Position numbers and translations under genes: made by a program
Notes under the pieces: model-generated
Seen by the model: the letters and a program-made list of their open reading frames with translations, nothing else
Told to the model about the DNA's origin: nothing
Databases searched by the model: none
Shown here: one piece after another, positions 63,351 to 64,000 of the stretch
How positions within the stretch are numbered: the first letter of the stretch is position 1
Layout of the letters: every line of letters starts with the position of its first letter
NCBI GenBank assembly: GCA_004293365.1
Contig: RDYN01000012.1
Span: 55,533-119,532 of the forward strand
Source of the DNA: Oscillatoriales cyanobacterium
GTDB taxonomy: Bacteria; Cyanobacteriota; Cyanobacteriia; Cyanobacteriales; Microcoleaceae
Direction: 5' to 3'
DNA: 64,000 nucleotides

Positions 63351-63917
63351 CTATATTAACCGCCATGCAATTAAAGCTGCTGTCTTACCTTTCGCCGCGA
63401 TCGGTTCGCAAGGTTCCACCGTTAGACGTTGTGACATCCCTTGATAAACAGCATCAGAAATAGTAATTGCACCACCAGGCGTGGCACTTTCTAAGCGTTT
63501 TGCTGTATTGACAACATCACCAATCACCGTATAAGTCCGAACATCTGCACCGCCAAATAGCCCTTCAATAACGCTCCCGCAATGCACCCCGCATCCCGCA
63601 CCAATTCCATATAATTCAAGCATTTCTAAAGCAGCTTTACTCATAGATTTAGCCGCAGCAATTCCCTGCTGTGGCGTAGCATAAATCGCCATAATTTCAT
63701 CGGCTGTAAAAGTTATTCTTAAAGGCTGAAACTTGGCGGCGGCTGGTTCAACACAACGGTAATATTCATTGAGAACCGCTGCAACTGTCTCAGGGGAAGT
63801 TTTTTCGCACCAACTTGTAAAACCGCGAATATCCATAAATAAAATCGTGCGATCGCACTTTTGAAAAGCCAAACCTGCTGGATTATTAAGCGCTGTTTCT
63901 ACTAAGCTGTTTCGCAT
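63351..63917 (-). CDS. Class III adenylate/guanylate cyclase catalytic domain, stand-alone
   Basis: The 188-residue protein is almost only a cyclase domain: TILFMDIRGFTSWCEKTSPE (first metal Asp), FTADEIMAIYATPQQGIAAA (second metal Asp region) and YTVIGDVVNTAKRLESATPG (the GDxVNxAxRL signature). In place of the usual K-x-x-GD block it reads TFTADE, so the Gly before the second Asp is Ala and the Lys is missing. Activity or base choice may therefore differ, or it may be a regulatory pseudoenzyme. It converges on the pentapeptide gene. Confidence 0.88.
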   Translation of the reverse strand: MRNSLVETALNNPAGLAFQKCDRTILFMDIRGFTSWCEKTSPETVAAVLNEYYRCVEPAAAKFQPLRITFTADEIMAIYATPQQGIAAAKSMSKAALEMLELYGIGAGCGVHCGSVIEGLFGGADVRTYTVIGDVVNTAKRLESATPGGAITISDAVYQGMSQRLTVEPCEPIAAKGKTAALIAWRLI

Positions 63918-64000
63918 TTAAATTGTGATAACGGCATTTCCTTTGTTTTTGAGTTTTCGTCCCCATTTGATAATCAATCCTCCTTCATTTAAAAGCTTAT
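63918..64000. other. Window edge
   Basis: The last 83 bases lie upstream of the cyclase start. The complement of about 63920-63990 could be coding (AT-rich, with no stop in one frame), but too little is present to call a gene. Confidence 0.2.

Overview
The window is chromosomal DNA of a filamentous, phycoerythrin-producing cyanobacterium, probably a Microcoleus/Oscillatoria/Tychonema-type oscillatorian. The evidence is a C-phycoerythrin operon with its bilin synthesis and bilin-attachment genes, very frequent HIP1 octamers (GCGATCGC), an NAD kinase, Mfd and CobN of cyanobacterial type, and a heavy load of short dispersed palindromic repeats in intergenic DNA and inside some genes. The genus is an inference; no rRNA or canonical tRNA gene was seen.

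Positions 1-14.9 kb form a phycoerythrin (PE) region. On the + strand are two rod linkers, a HEAT-repeat protein, pebA-pebB (phycoerythrobilin synthesis), a CpeS-type lyase, a small acidic protein, a CpeF-like HEAT lyase and an unknown protein. On the - strand, facing them, are cpeB, cpeA, cpeY and cpeZ. A four-gene defence-like island (8.2-11.0 kb: ATPase plus putative PD-(D/E)XK nuclease, HicA-like toxin plus antitoxin) lies between the two halves.

Positions 16.2-25.4 kb hold the most remarkable locus. A Ro60-like TROVE/vWA protein (19557-20996) is preceded by at least six structured elements whose ends pair and carry the same two strand motifs (5' GCGCCC.AA....GAAGCTTAC and 3' AAGCTTTT..AACTTGCGC). 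They look like bacterial Y RNAs. Four contain tRNA-like parts: two are circularly permuted (T arm, acceptor hairpin, D arm, with the Y stem in place of the anticodon loop), two keep normal tRNA order. One is minimal, and one carries an internal MITE with an 8-bp target duplication. Around them are a 66-residue putative beta-grasp protein ending in Gly, two uncharacterised conserved proteins, a further uncharacterised protein (23868-24695) and a ThiF/E1-like protein. This suggests a Ro-Y RNA ribonucleoprotein linked to a ubiquitin-like pathway; the ubiquitin-like part is inference.

Positions 21-38 kb contain cell-envelope genes (DUF1287, peptidoglycan-binding, sorbosone-dehydrogenase-like lipoprotein, L,D-transpeptidase), a TPR protein, a Uma2 nuclease-like protein, a secreted HEAT / cytosolic NACHT-type NTPase gene split by a 25-bp tandem duplication, and a DUF433-DUF4258-YgiT toxin-antitoxin-like trio. 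Positions 38-49 kb hold two Liv-type ABC ATPases, a cobN gene invaded by three repeat clusters and broken by a 4-bp deletion inside one of them, an AT-rich membrane glycosyltransferase gene lying between two copies of a 36-bp piece of the cobN 3' end, an SGNH-like protein and NAD kinase. Positions 49.6-56.4 kb form a carbamoyltransferase-SxtJ-DUF5989-SGNH x3 cassette, probably for modifying a secreted glycan or glycolipid. The rest holds a CNNM/CorC-type membrane protein, mfd, an SLH protein, a pentapeptide-repeat protein and a class III cyclase-domain protein.
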